Assembly (NCBI GenBank): GCA_963834725.1
Contig: CAWICN010000001.1
Coordinates: forward strand, 5,870,078-5,934,077
Length of the DNA: 64,000 nt
DNA from: PALSA-693 sp963834725
GTDB lineage: Bacteria > Actinomycetota > Acidimicrobiia > Acidimicrobiales > Palsa-688
Reading direction: 5' to 3'
The notes beneath the pieces were generated by a model. That model searched no databases. It was given only the letters and a program-made list of their open reading frames with translations, and was not told where the DNA came from. Below are positions 50,209 through 60,240 of this stretch, in pieces; within the stretch, counting starts at the first letter, position 1, and each line of letters begins with the position of its first letter. A program made the translations under genes and the position numbers.

Positions 50209-51136
50209 GGCAGCTCCTCCTCGATCGTTTGTCGGAAGCAACGTCAAGCCGGAGGGGCGGATCTGGTGTGGTCGTCCTGCCGCCCCGAGACCTTCCTCCG
50301 CTCGTCATGCTCCCATTCAACACCCGTCAGACCTCAGCGCCGGCCGGCCCGGAACCGACACCGACGGTCACGGCTGAGGAGTGCCCGTGCCGAACCTCAC
50401 CGGGAGCCAACGGAGACTGCTGACACCTCGCGCCAGCCGACATCCGGTGGGTCCGGCGTGGGACACCATCCACGTCTGTCCGTTCTTGTCACTGAGACTG
50501 GGTCGCCCCCACTTAACGCGAGAGGATTCACCAACAGGATCAGTCCTCATCTGGGAGGGTGCTGGACCTGAGAGAACGAGGCTCTCATGCTCCCGGCGCC
50601 GGTCGAAGCAGGTTGATCGGGGAGCAGAGTATGAGGGCTGGGTGAAGACCGTACCGGGAGTAGTCCACAGTGGAGGCGGCACCCCTTTCTGGCATCGACG
50701 GGACCACGGCGATAGCCCTGGGCAGGGTGGCCACAGGCGGTGCTCTGGCCCATTTGCAAGTGTCGGTGCCAGGCCGGCGGCGCAACCGGTCACGTCCTGG
50801 GCTGCCGGCACATCGATCGGGCCGGGGCCTCAGGCTGCTGAGCGTCTGGTGGTCCTCGGTGGCGCTTCAGTCGGGTCGGCGCGAGCGGGCCGGGTCGACG
50901 CCGAACTCGGCGCCCATCAGCTTGAGTTGGTGGCGCTGTATGTGATTTATCGACGATCCGGCACCATGCGTCGGCGGCGGGGATCCTGGTGGCGACGGCG
51001 AGCTTCATGCTGGCCTGTCGCTCGTGAGCCTCAAAAATGACTTTGGTCGGGGGCGCGCTTCCTGGAAGCCCCGCGCTGCCGGCTTGGAGGTGGCAGAGGC
51101 GCGGCCACTGATGCCAAGGTTGGTGAACGGGGTACA

Positions 51137-52621
51137 TTGTCTGTTGTGGGTGAGGGCAAGGGCGCTGGCGACGGTGGCGAGGCGCCGAGGCGGACGCTGG
51201 AGGTTCATTTCAAGTTGTTTGGCTCTGATGGGGTGTCGCTCCAATCCCAGGAGCTTTCGAAGGCGCTGGGCGCGAGGGGTTGGCGGGTCCTGTCCTGTGC
51301 CTGTGACGTGCCGCCGCATGGCGATGGCTTGCGGCTGCCGGTCCTCTCCTACCAGTCGCCCGATGCGGTGGCTCTGCGGAAGAGGATCTTCTCGACCTCC
51401 GACGGGTCTGCGTCGGCGTCGGATGGGGACAGCCTCGTCGATGAGATCGTCGAGCGTGCCAAGCCTATTCGCCGCCAGGTCGAGGACTATGTGAATGCGC
51501 GGCAGATCCCGGTGGTGCACATTCGCAACCTGATGTCGCTGCCGTACAATCTGCCGGCCACGCTGGCCTTGTACAACCTGGCCAGCGAACGGCCCGACAT
51601 CGGCTTTGTAATGCAGCACCACGACATCTACTGGGAAGGCCCCAACGCCAAGAACTTCCTGACGCCGCACCGACAAATCAATGAGATGATGGATCGGATC
51701 ATGTGTCCGGGGCTGCCCAACGCCCGCCACGTGCTCATCAACCCTCTCGCTGCGGATGCGCTGCGGGCCAGGAAGGGCATCGTGGGCACCGTCGTTCCCG
51801 ACGGGTTCGACTTCGATCGGGACGTACCGTTCATCGACGAGCTCGCCTTCCGCCGCGAGCTCCAGGTGCTGGTCGGTGATCCCAGACCGGTGGGCGCCGA
51901 CGACCTGGTGGTGGCCATGCCGGCCAGAATCGCGATCAACAAGGCAATCGAACTCGCCATCCAGTTCGTGGCGGCTCTCAACCTGGAGCGCACGAGCCTC
52001 GAGAAGGCACCCGCCGGCTTGGGGTTGTATCGGCGGCGGTTCGGCACCGCCAGTAGCGTCGTCCTGTTACTGCCGCAGGGGGAGGATGTCGACGATAACA
52101 GGCCCTACTTCCAAAGGCTCCTATCGTACGCGGAGAAGCTCCAGATCAAACTCGCCTATGGGGGTCATATTGTCGTCCCTGATCGACGATTCCAGCATGG
52201 CGACCGCGTTCATTATCCCTTCTATGGCACCTATCGGGCGGTCGATCTTGTCTGCTACTCCCCGGAGCACGAAGGCTTCGGGAACCAGGCGATCGAGACG
52301 GTGTGGGCGAAACGGCCCTTGGCCGTCCTTGAATACCCGGTGTTCAAACGGTTCGTTCGCGAGCACATTCCATATTACATCTCGCTGGGCGACACGGAAC
52401 AGCTGGGACGACTGGACGAGTTCGGAGGGCTCCATCAACTTCGCCACGACATCCTCGGCCGAGCGGTAAAGAAAGCCATTACAGTGCTCACAGATCATGA
52501 TCTTGAGAAAAACTGTGCAGACGAGGACTTCAGAGAGCTGCGGGCGTTCTGCGGGATAGACACTGTTGCCGCTGAGTACATCCGTCTGTATGCCGAGCTA
52601 ATCGAAACGGCTGGACCTTGA
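51137..52621 (+). CDS. GT4-type glycosyltransferase
   Basis: A 494-residue retaining GT-B glycosyltransferase. The N-terminal domain has 'EVHFKLFGSDGVSLQSQELSKALGARGWRV' (donor/acceptor loop like mannosylglucosylglycerate-synthase-type GT4 enzymes) and 'VHIRNLMSLPYNLPATLALYNLA' and 'IGFVMQHHDIYWEGPNAKNF'. The C-terminal domain has 'VDLVCYSPEHEGFGNQAIETVWAKRPLAVLEYPVFKRF', where the Glu motif (EGFGNQAIE) binds the nucleotide sugar. Specificity cannot be read. The start is TTG 51137 or GTG 51146. It lies just before the mobile-element nest and may belong with the truncated polysaccharide genes on its other side. Confidence 0.82.
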   Translation: MSVVGEGKGAGDGGEAPRRTLEVHFKLFGSDGVSLQSQELSKALGARGWRVLSCACDVPPHGDGLRLPVLSYQSPDAVALRKRIFSTSDGSASASDGDSLVDEIVERAKPIRRQVEDYVNARQIPVVHIRNLMSLPYNLPATLALYNLASERPDIGFVMQHHDIYWEGPNAKNFLTPHRQINEMMDRIMCPGLPNARHVLINPLAADALRARKGIVGTVVPDGFDFDRDVPFIDELAFRRELQVLVGDPRPVGADDLVVAMPARIAINKAIELAIQFVAALNLERTSLEKAPAGLGLYRRRFGTASSVVLLLPQGEDVDDNRPYFQRLLSYAEKLQIKLAYGGHIVVPDRRFQHGDRVHYPFYGTYRAVDLVCYSPEHEGFGNQAIETVWAKRPLAVLEYPVFKRFVREHIPYYISLGDTEQLGRLDEFGGLHQLRHDILGRAVKKAITVLTDHDLEKNCADEDFRELRAFCGIDTVAAEYIRLYAELIETAGP

Positions 52622-52922
52622 AGCCTTCCGCGTTGAAAGGCCTAAGACGCGGTGATCACGAGCCTGATGCCATGGCTCCGCCACTCCAGAAGGCGGTCGG
52701 CTCAGGACGGATAGTCGCCGAAACCGGTATGTGAGCATGCCTAGGCGGCGACCGGATCCCCGTTTGGAGGGAGGTTGCGCCCGTCCAGACGCCGCTCCCA
52801 CCGCTTCGCGGGGCGCACCTCGTCAGATAAGCGGCCGGTTTAGGGTTCAGTGGCGACTGGAGTTGGCACGGTTTGACGGACATCCACCAAAGGGGTGCGT
52901 AGCCCCGGAAAGGATGTCCAGA

Positions 52923-53231
52923 ATGGAGACTGTGGCGAAGAAGAAGCCCCGTCCCCGCCGGTCCTTCACGCCGGAGTTCAAGGCCGAGATCGTCGAGCGC
53001 TGCCGGCAGGGTGACCGGTCGATCGCGCAGGTGGCTAAGGACTTCAATCTGGTGGAGTCGGCGGTCCGGCGCTGGGTGGAGCAGGCCGATATCGACTCCG
53101 GCCAGCGAGATGGGTTGTCCAGCGGCGACCGGCAGGAGTTGCAGGAGCTGCGCCGGGAGAACCGCCGGCGGCAGGCCGATGTGGATCTGCTCAAGCGGGC
53201 CATGGCTTTCTTCGCGAAGGAGACCCGGTGA
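52923..53231 (+). CDS. IS3-family transposase OrfA
   Basis: A 102-residue HTH protein: 'RSFTPEFKAEIVERCRQGDRSIAQVAKDFNLVESAVRRWV', followed by the leucine-zipper-like 'QELQELRRENRRRQADVDLLKRAMAFFAKETR'. The ATG at 52923 has AAAGG at good spacing (52914 is an alternative). Its stop overlaps the orfB GTG by GTGA, as in IS3 elements that couple OrfA and OrfB. Confidence 0.9.
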   Translation: METVAKKKPRPRRSFTPEFKAEIVERCRQGDRSIAQVAKDFNLVESAVRRWVEQADIDSGQRDGLSSGDRQELQELRRENRRRQADVDLLKRAMAFFAKETR

Positions 53232-54728
53232 AGCTCGACCCCTTCATCGAGGCGGAGGTGCGTCATGAGGCGCTGTATGACCGGGTGGGGTGAAAGGACC
53301 CACCTCCGGCTTGTCGCAGCAAGCCGGTGAAGCTGAGGGCAGCCTGATCCTGGGAGCGCAGGTGAGGGTGGGAGCAGCCCTTGACGACGACGGGACGGGC
53401 CGGCACTGCCAGACGGCCCGGGTCCGGCTAGCCAGACGGGAAGGTGTACGTGTGCAGGAACCAGTGGTGAAACCCCCTCAAGCGATGAACCAGCTCCAAC
53501 CTGGTGGATATGGGCTGGGCAGCAGTGCACTCTGGGCCGGGTTGCGGCCTGGGGACTTCGAAGCCGACATCCGCGACGGTGAGGAGGCCACGAGGAAAGC
53601 CTGCGGCGTACTCGTGGCGAAGCTGCAGGGGAATAGCTGGGCGCCGACCCCGTCGACCGGTCAGCAGTGAACATGGGAACCATCCCGGGGCTGCCCTTCC
53701 CACCGGCCGGCCAGGTCGGTGACGGGCAGGTCCGCTGTCGGCTGTTGGCCTCGGGACGGGGCGGAGGGTCCGTAGTAGTCCGAGGCCGGGAAAGCCGGCT
53801 ACATGGCGAAGGGACCCAGCGAGTTAGTGGCTTCGTAGCTGGCACGCCAGGAGTTCGCCGGTGAATACCGACGCTTCGTGGCCCGACCTCGAAGAGGCCG
53901 AGCAACGGGTACTGGGTATCCAGTCCAAGCTGCACCAATGGGCGACCGACAGCCCTAATCGTCGGTTCGATGACCTGTTCAATCTCGTGGCCGATCCCGC
54001 GTTCCTTGTGGTTGCGTGGGATCGGGTGCGGGGCAATCGGGGAGCACGCTCGGCCGGAGTAGATGGAGTGAAACCGAGCTCCATCGTCTTCGCTCGGGAC
54101 ACACTTCTGTCGTTGTTGCGAGATGATCTCAAGGCCGGCAGGTTCACTCCCTTGCCGGTGCGGGAACGGATGATCCCAAAGGCGAACGGAAAACTCCGCC
54201 GCCTGGGCATCCCGACCGCCCGGGACCGAACCGTGCAAGCAGCACTGAAGCTGGTCCTCGAGCCCATCTTCGAGGCGGATTTCAAGCCGTGTTCGTATGG
54301 CTTCCGCCCCAATCGTCGGGCTCAAGACGCGATCGCCGAGATCCACCAACTGGCTACCAACTCCTACGAGTGGGTATTGGAAGGTGACATCAAGGCCTGC
54401 TTCGACGAGATCGACCACGCCGCCTTGATGTACGGGGTGCGAAATCGGATCGGGGACAGACGCGTTCTGCGCCTGGTGAAGGCGTTCCTCTGTTCGGGAA
54501 TCCTCGCCGAGGACGGAGAGCAGAGGGGCACGAAGACGGGCACTCCGCAGGGCGGCATTTTGTCGCCACTGCTTGCCAATATCGCCCTATCGGTCCTCGA
54601 CGACCACTTTGCCGAGGTCTGGTCGAGCTACGGCAAGTCCGGCTCGCAGCGCACCGCTCGAAGGCGCAAAGGGCTCGCGGTCTGTCGCCTGGTCCGTTAC
54701 GCGGACTTATCCTGAAATTCGTCATAAA

Positions 54729-54767
54729 TCCGCTTATGCCGAGAACCGAATTATGCCGAGGATCGGC
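54729..54767. repeat. RIT left inverted repeat (39 bp)
   Basis: Starts TCCGCTTATGCCGAGAAC and ends ATGCCGAGGATCGGC. It is the exact reverse complement of 58042-58080 and contains two TTATGCCGAG units 17 bases apart. The match ends on both sides with different flanks. Confidence 0.93.
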
Positions 54768-54881
54768 GCAGAGACGGCTGTTTGACCTGCTCACTGACGG
54801 TGTGGGTTGGGGGAAGTTCGGCATAATTCTGGGCACGTGACGGAGGATTCCTCTTTGGGTTCGACCAGAGAGGGGATCACC

Positions 54882-55391
54882 GTGAGCAGTCCGAGACCTG
54901 TGCGTGTCAGGGGGCCGTTGGCCCCGTTCGCGGTTGGCTTCGAGGAGGACTTGGCCGGCCAGGGCTATAGGTCAGCGACCGACCACCTGTATGTGATGGC
55001 CCAGTTGAGCCGCTGGATGGGCAGCGAGATGTTGGGCGCGGCGGACCTGTCGCTGTCGGGGATCGAGGAGTTCCTCGGCTGGAGAGAGGCCAGCGGCTAC
55101 GTGAGTGCGGTGTCGCCGGTGCGGTTGTCGCGGCTGGTGGACTATCTGGTCTGTGTCGGGGCCGTCGCCGGCTTCGAGAGCGCCGTTGCCGACACCCCTG
55201 TTGAGTCTCTGATCGAGCGTTACAGGTGCTTCCTGCTCCAAGAGAGGGGTTTCCAGACCGACAGCGTCCGGGTCTATGTCGACGTAGCCCGCCTGTTCTT
55301 GTTGTGGTTGTCAACGGACGGTGACCTCGACTTGGAGAAGGCGACCGCGGCGGAAGTGACCCGGTTCGTGCTGGGAGAGTCTCAGCCTTGA
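54882..55391 (+). CDS. RitA-like recombinase, N-terminal part
   Basis: The core-binding SAM-like domain of the first recombinase, about 169 residues from GTG 54882 (GAGAGGGG RBS): 'FAVGFEEDLAGQGYRSATDHLYVMAQLSRWM', 'GIEEFLGWREASGY' and 'VYVDVARLFLLWLSTDGDLDLEKATAAEVTRFVLGES'. It stops with TGA at 55389-55391, just where the catalytic part starts in the -1 frame. A full RitA is about 400 residues, so this is half of it. Confidence 0.78.
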   Translation: MSSPRPVRVRGPLAPFAVGFEEDLAGQGYRSATDHLYVMAQLSRWMGSEMLGAADLSLSGIEEFLGWREASGYVSAVSPVRLSRLVDYLVCVGAVAGFESAVADTPVESLIERYRCFLLQERGFQTDSVRVYVDVARLFLLWLSTDGDLDLEKATAAEVTRFVLGESQP

Positions 55392-56083
55392 GGCTCGCTT
55401 CGGCCAAGGCGATGACAACCAGGCTGCGGTCGCTGCTGCGGTTTCTGTATGTGCAGGGCCTTACAGCGCTCCCGTTAGCGGACGCGGTGCCTTCGGTGGC
55501 CGGCTGGCGTCTGGCTTCCCTGCCAAAGGCGCTTCCGCCGTCACAGGTTGCTTCGCTGTTGAAGAGTTGCGACCGGCGGACCAGGATCGGCCGGCGCGAT
55601 TACGCGGTCCTGATCGTGTTGTCACGCCTGGGGTTGCGGGCCGGGGAAGTCGCCAGACTGCGGCTGGGCGACATCGACTGGCGATCCGGTGATCTGCTCG
55701 TGCGAGGCAAAGGTGGACGCAGCGACCGGCTGCCACTGCCCGTCGATGTCGGCGAGGCGATTGTCGCCTGGCTGACCCGGGGCCGGCCAACTTGCCTGAG
55801 CATGTCGGTGTTCGTCCGGGTGCGAGCACCGCATCGGGCCCTGACCTCTGGTGGTGTGTCCGCGGTCGTGTGGCACGCCTGTGAGCGGGGCGGCGTGGAC
55901 CGAACAGGCGCGCACCGGCTCCGCCATTCTGCCGCGACCGGCATGCTGGCGGCTGGGGGGAGCCTGGATGAGATCGGACAAGTACTCCGACATCAGCGCA
56001 GGGACACCACCTCGATTTACGCGAAAGTCGACCGGCGGTCCCTGGTGGCGGTGGTCCGCCCGTGGCCGGGAGCACGACCGTGA
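55388..56083 (+). CDS. RitA-like recombinase, catalytic part
   Basis: Begins with TTG in CCTTGA overlapping the stop of the previous ORF. The catalytic residues are 'LIVLSRLGLRAGEVARLRLGDID' (Arg), 'GAHRLRHSAATGML' (His-x-x-Arg) and 'HQRRDTTSIYAKVD' (Tyr). Together with the N-terminal ORF it gives about 420 residues if one -1 frameshift at CCTTGA occurs; reinitiation at the TTG, an assembly indel, or a true mutation are other explanations. Confidence 0.78.
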   Translation: MRLASAKAMTTRLRSLLRFLYVQGLTALPLADAVPSVAGWRLASLPKALPPSQVASLLKSCDRRTRIGRRDYAVLIVLSRLGLRAGEVARLRLGDIDWRSGDLLVRGKGGRSDRLPLPVDVGEAIVAWLTRGRPTCLSMSVFVRVRAPHRALTSGGVSAVVWHACERGGVDRTGAHRLRHSAATGMLAAGGSLDEIGQVLRHQRRDTTSIYAKVDRRSLVAVVRPWPGARP

Positions 56084-57003
56084 GCGATCTTCGCGACCAC
56101 AGCCACGACTATCTCGCCCTGCGTCGAGCGTTGGGTTACAAACTGACCGGAGAAGGCCGTCTCCTCGCCGACCTGGTCGCCTTCCTCGCTGATGCCGGGG
56201 CGTCGACGATCACCACCGCCCTGGCAGTCGCTTGGACCACCAAGGTGACCGGTTCGGCCGCCTATCTAGCCCGGCGGATGCGAGTCGCGCGCTCCTTCGC
56301 TCGATACCTCCACGCCCTCGACCCCAACTGCGAGATCCCACCGGCTGACCTGTTCCCCGCCGGCAAACACCGCCCAGTCCCCTACATCTACTCCGATGAC
56401 GACGTCGTCGCGTTGATGGCAGCAGCCGCGACGCTTCGCCCGGCGCTACGAGCAGCCACCTTCGAGACCCTGTTCGGGCTGCTCGCAGCGACAGGCATGC
56501 GGGTGAGCGAGGCTATGGCCCTCGACACGGGCGACATCGACTGGCCGGGCCAGGTCTTGACCGTGCGGGAATCGAAATACGGCAAGTCCCGCGAGGTCCT
56601 CCTGCATCCCAGCACCCTCGACGCGCTCAAGATCTATGAGCGTCAACGAGACCGCCTCGCTCTCCAGCGGCACGCTCCGAGCTTCTTCGTCTCGACCCGG
56701 GGGACCCGACTGTCCCACAACACGGTTCAGCCCACCTTCCGTCAACTGGTGCACCGGGCCGGACTCGAGCAGCCGCCACCGTCGCCCCAGCCGAGAATCC
56801 ATGGGCTCAGGCACTCCTTTGCCGTCGACACCCTGATCGGCTGGTATCGCGACGGCGCCGACGTCGCTGTGCGCATGCCGCTGCTATCCACCTATCTCGG
56901 CCACCACGACCCTCGAGCCACCTACTGGTATGTCTCCGCCGTCCCCGAACTGCTGGCCCTGGCCGCCCGGCGTCTCGAACCGACCCCAAAGGCCGAGCCA
57001 TGA
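56080..57003 (+). CDS. RitB-like tyrosine recombinase
   Basis: A 307-residue recombinase starting at a GTG that overlaps the RitA stop (GTGA). The catalytic residues are in 'FETLFGLLAATGMRVSEAMALDTGDIDW' (Arg), 'RIHGLRHSFAVDTLI' (His-x-x-Arg), and 'GHHDPRATYWYVSAVPELLALAARR' (Tyr). Its stop overlaps the start of the third recombinase by four bases. RitB usually acts with the other two on element ends. Confidence 0.88.
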   Translation: MSDLRDHSHDYLALRRALGYKLTGEGRLLADLVAFLADAGASTITTALAVAWTTKVTGSAAYLARRMRVARSFARYLHALDPNCEIPPADLFPAGKHRPVPYIYSDDDVVALMAAAATLRPALRAATFETLFGLLAATGMRVSEAMALDTGDIDWPGQVLTVRESKYGKSREVLLHPSTLDALKIYERQRDRLALQRHAPSFFVSTRGTRLSHNTVQPTFRQLVHRAGLEQPPPSPQPRIHGLRHSFAVDTLIGWYRDGADVAVRMPLLSTYLGHHDPRATYWYVSAVPELLALAARRLEPTPKAEP

Positions 57004-57992
57004 CCGCGTTTGCCCCCACCTTGGAAGGCTTCTTCACCCAGCGGCTCATCAACCAGAAACGAGCCAGCAGCCATACCATCGCCGCCTACAGAGACACGTT
57101 CCGTCTGCTCCTCGGTTTCGCCTCGCAGCGAACCGGGAGGCCGCCGTGCGATCTCGACTTCGACGATCTCGACGCCACGCTCATCGGCGCCTTCTTGGAC
57201 CATCTCGAACGAGACCGTCACAACGCCATCCGAACCCGCAACTCCCGACTGGCGGCCGTCCACTCCCTCTACCGCTACGCGGCGCTGGAACACCCCGAAC
57301 ACGCCGCGCTGATCGGACGGGTCCTCGCCATCCCCACCAAACGCGCCGAGCGCACCGACATCGCCTTCCTCGAACCCGAAGAGATCGACGCCCTGCTCTC
57401 CGCTCCCGACCGCGACCGCTGGATCGGGCGGCGCGATCACACCCTGCTGGTGGTCGCCATCCAAACCGGGCTGCGAGTCTCCGAGCTCACCGGGCTGTGC
57501 TGCGGAGACGTTCACCTCGGGCGAGGACCCCACCTCCGTTGTGACGGCAAAGGCCGGAAACAACGGGCCACCCCCCTGACCGCCCACACCGTCTCCGTGC
57601 TGCACTCTTGGCTGACCGAACGCCACAACCAGCCAACAGGACCGCTGTTCCCGACCAGCCGAGGACGCCGCCTCAGCAGCGACGCGGTCGCCGCCTTGGT
57701 GGCCAAGCACACCGCCACCGCCCGACAGGCCTGCCCGACGCTTCAGACCAAGCACGTGACCGTCCACACCCTCAGACACACAGCCGCCATGACCCTCCTC
57801 CGAGCCGGGGTCGAAGCCACCGTCATCGCGCTCTGGCTGGGTCACGAAGACGTCGAGACCACCACGAAGATCTACCTCCACGCCGACATGACCATCAAAG
57901 AACGAGCCCTCGCCCGCACCACCCCACCCGGCACCACACCAGGCCGCTACAAGCCCCCCGACCGCCTCCTCGCCTTCCTCGAAACCCTCTGA
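57000..57992 (+). CDS. RitC-like tyrosine recombinase
   Basis: A 330-residue recombinase: N-terminal 'FFTQRLINQKRASSHTIAAYRDTFRLLLGF', catalytic 'LLVVAIQTGLRVSELTGLCCGDV' (Arg), 'VHTLRHTAAMTLLRAGVEATVIALWLGHEDVETTTKIYLHADM' (His-x-x-Arg and Tyr). It ends at 57992 in TGAATTATGCCGA, so its stop is inside the right-end recombinase-site array. The ATGA overlap with RitB fits an operon of three. Confidence 0.9.
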   Translation: MTAFAPTLEGFFTQRLINQKRASSHTIAAYRDTFRLLLGFASQRTGRPPCDLDFDDLDATLIGAFLDHLERDRHNAIRTRNSRLAAVHSLYRYAALEHPEHAALIGRVLAIPTKRAERTDIAFLEPEEIDALLSAPDRDRWIGRRDHTLLVVAIQTGLRVSELTGLCCGDVHLGRGPHLRCDGKGRKQRATPLTAHTVSVLHSWLTERHNQPTGPLFPTSRGRRLSSDAVAALVAKHTATARQACPTLQTKHVTVHTLRHTAAMTLLRAGVEATVIALWLGHEDVETTTKIYLHADMTIKERALARTTPPGTTPGRYKPPDRLLAFLETL

Positions 57993-58041
57993 ATTATGCC
58001 GAACCCACCAACGAGAAGCCCCTACCCCACAAGCCATCCGT

Positions 58042-58080
58042 GCCGATCCTCGGCATAATTCGGTTCTCGGCATAAGCGGA
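58042..58080. repeat. RIT right inverted repeat (39 bp)
   Basis: Exact complement of 54729-54767. It ends AAGCGGA, followed by C and the restored RT sequence 'gat ttc gtg', so the terminal six bases of the repeat region also serve as the flank duplicate GCGGAC. Confidence 0.93.
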
Positions 58081-58683
58081 CGATTTCGTGGTGATGGTCA
58101 GCGGCACCCGCGCCCACGCGGAAGCGATGCGAGATGAAGTGGCGGCGGTCCTGACCCCGGTCGGCCTACGGCTGTCGGAGGAGAAGACCAGTGTCGTTCA
58201 CATCGATGTTGGCTTCGAGTTCTTGGGGTTCCGCATCCAGCGGCAACACCGGCGGGGCACGAAGCGGGCGTACATCTACACCTGGCCGTCGAAGAAGGCG
58301 CTCGCCTCGATCAAGGCCAAGGTGCGGGTGATCACGTCACAGGGACTCAACCAACCGCTCGCCGACCTGTTGCGCCGGCTCGCTCCGGTGCTGCGAGGTT
58401 GGACTAACTATTTCCGTCACGGCGTGTCCAAGCACACCTTCGGTTATCTCCGAGCGTTCACTTGGCGGCGGGTCATTCGATGGCTTCGCCGGAAACACCA
58501 ACACGCCAACTGGGAACAGATCCGACGGCGCTATCTCAAGGAATGGTGGCCGACGGACGGCGAGGTCATGCTGTTCGACCCCTCTGCGGTGGCGGTCACC
58601 CGTTACCGCTACCGGGGCACAGCGATTCCGACGCCGTGGGCGCGGACGATCGAGGCGGCCGGCTGACCGGCGTGACTCGTGGA

Positions 58684-58717
<34 letters not shown>

Positions 58718-59668
58718 GGGGGACGGACCGGGGAAACGGACCAGCCGAAAAGCTGACACCGCGTCCCGGTCCGATCCCACGAAGCTGCAGGTCACAGCGT
58801 CAAGCACTGCTGTGATCTGTTCCAGGTCTCCCGGACCGCCTACTACCAACGCAAGCAGCAGATCCCCTCCGATCGGGAAGTGTCCGACCGTGATCTGCTG
58901 GAAAAGATCCGCCAGATCCACGACGAGTCCGATGGCGCCTACGGGTCGCCGCGGGTGCACCAGGAGCTGCGTCACCGTGGAGTGGTGTGCGGGCGGCGAC
59001 GGGTTCGGCGCCTGATGCGCCACCACGGACTGGAGGGCCGTTGTAAGAAGCGGTGGCGCAAGACCACTATCCAGGATCCCGCTGCCGAGGCCGAGGCGCT
59101 CGACCTGATCCAGCGGCAAGTCGGTCCCGGCCAGATCCTCGACGCCCGCTACGTGGGCGACATTACCTACCTGGCCACCTGGGAGGGCTGGGCCTACCTG
59201 GCCACCGTGATCGACCTGGCCAGCCGCAAGGTGGTCGGCTGGGCGCTGGCCGACCACATGCGCACGGAGTTGATCTCCGACGCCCTGTTGATGGCCTTCG
59301 GGAACCGCCGCCCGCCGGCCGGGGTCATCTTCCACTCCGACCGGGGCTGCCAGTACACCAGCCGGGACTTCCGCCAGCTGGCCCGCGATCACGGCGTGGT
59401 GCTGTCACTGGGCCGGAAGGGAGACTACTGGGACAACGCGGTGGCCGAAAGCTTCTTCGCTACCATCAAACGAGAGCTCATCGACCGCCGCGCTTGGCCG
59501 ACGGTGGCCGGCCTCCACCGAGCCGTCTTCGACTGGATCGAAGGCTGGTACAACCCCCGCCGACTTCACTCGTCGCTTGGGTACCTCAGCCCGGCCCAAT
59601 ACGAAGTCCGAATCCACCAAAAAACCAGCCAGCAAGCGGCATAATCAACTTAACCAACCTGTCCGTCA

Positions 59669-59847
59669 GAGCGCGCCAACCCCACTCCGAGTACAAGGTG
59701 GTCAAGGTCGATCCAAAGCCTCGGGTCATGCAACGAAGGCTGAAGCGATACGGACGAGGCGGATGGGAGGTCCTGGACATCCAGAAGAGTGGTGCATTGC
59801 AATGGGGCTACAAGAGCACGGTGACGCTGCGTCGGCCCAAGAGGTAA
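59669..59847 (+). pseudogene. 3' remnant of a small DUF4177-like gene
   Basis: Directly after the IS3 right end, an open frame without start reads 'SEYKVVKVDPKPRVMQRRLK', 'RYGRGGWEVLDIQKSGALQW' and ends 'KSTVTLRRPKR'. This resembles the DUF4177 fold (strand-helix-strand-strand, 'GWE' motif). The 5' end is missing, probably because of the IS insertion. No matching N-terminus is seen at the left IS end, so some flanking DNA was also lost. Confidence 0.5.
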
Positions 59848-59899
59848 CTGGTTGCGTCGGCGATACCTTCCGGGAGGCCATTCCGGCCGCGCTGGAGTT

Positions 59900-60096
59900 G
59901 GGCTCTGTACAGCAAGGTCGCTCCCTCGATTGGAGTAGGCGCGGCGCGCCCGCAACGTGGCGGCCGGCCCGAGAGGGACGGGGAGCAGGTCGACCCCGGG
60001 TGCCGAGGCGGCGATGGCCTGATGGATGGCCTCGTCACCCATGTTGGCGAAGCCGGTCCAACCCAGGTAGCCGAAGCTGCGCCGGGCTTCAGGCAT
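59900..60096 (-). pseudogene. N-terminal fragment of a polysaccharide pyruvyl transferase-like gene
   Basis: From the ATG at 60096 the frame reads 'RRSFGYLGWTGFANMGDEAIHQAI' and 'PGVDLLPVPLGPAATLRAR', the start of WcaK/CsaB-like pyruvyl transferases (GxxGxxNxGDEA). After about 60 residues the sequence loses family character. Its start overlaps the stop of the acyltransferase fragment upstream. Confidence 0.5.
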
Positions 60097-60240
60097 GACC
60101 CACCACCCGTAGGTCTCGAACCGCCCGGGCCGGGACGCCGGCATACAGGTGGCCGGGGAGGCAGTCCGCGGTCACGAAGGCGCCCGCTGCCACCACGCAG
60201 CCCTCGCCGACGTTCACGCCGGGCAGGATGGTGGCCCGGT
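60089..60240 (-). pseudogene. C-terminal fragment of a left-handed beta-helix acyltransferase
   Basis: The frame reads 'RATILPGVNVGEGCVVAAGAFVTADCLPGHLYAGVPARAV', the last hexapeptide-repeat coils and tail of a WcaF/maltose-acetyltransferase-like enzyme, and stops at 60089. An in-frame stop near 60246 and loss of homology upstream show that the rest is missing. Confidence 0.6.

Larger units (their letters stand above)
54707..58081 (+). mobile_element. RIT-type element (recombinases in trio) inside the reverse transcriptase
   Basis: Three overlapping tyrosine-recombinase genes stand between 39-bp perfect inverted repeats (54729-54767 and 58042-58080). The sequence GCGGAC flanks the insert at 54701-54706 and 58076-58081, either a 6-bp duplication or the crossover homology. 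Left of the inverted repeat are 22 further bases absent on the right, so the element is asymmetric. The internal motif TTATGCCGA recurs several times at both ends (also near 54825 and 57990) and is probably the recombinase binding unit. Confidence 0.88.
53861..58666 (+). pseudogene. Group II intron reverse transcriptase/maturase split at YADD
   Basis: The N-terminal part 53861-54706 has RT blocks 'RNRGARSAGVDGVKPSS'-type entry, 'RMIPKANGKLRRLGIPT', 'ALKLVLEPIFEADFKPCSYGFRPNRRAQDAI', 'LEGDIKACFDEIDHAAL', and 'TGTPQGGILSPLLANIALSVLD', up to 'CRLVRYAD'. The other part starts at 58082 with 'DFVVMVSGTRAHAEAM', then 'LRLSEEKTSVVHIDVGFEFLGFRIQ' and the maturase X domain to 58666. Joined, the product has 476 residues and the catalytic YADD is restored exactly at the junction. 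The RT is therefore broken between the two aspartates by the RIT-type element. Confidence 0.9.

Noticed and set aside
50381..51040. 219-codon plus-strand ORF
   Set aside because: No recognisable motif, irregular composition and no RBS; probably non-coding decayed DNA.
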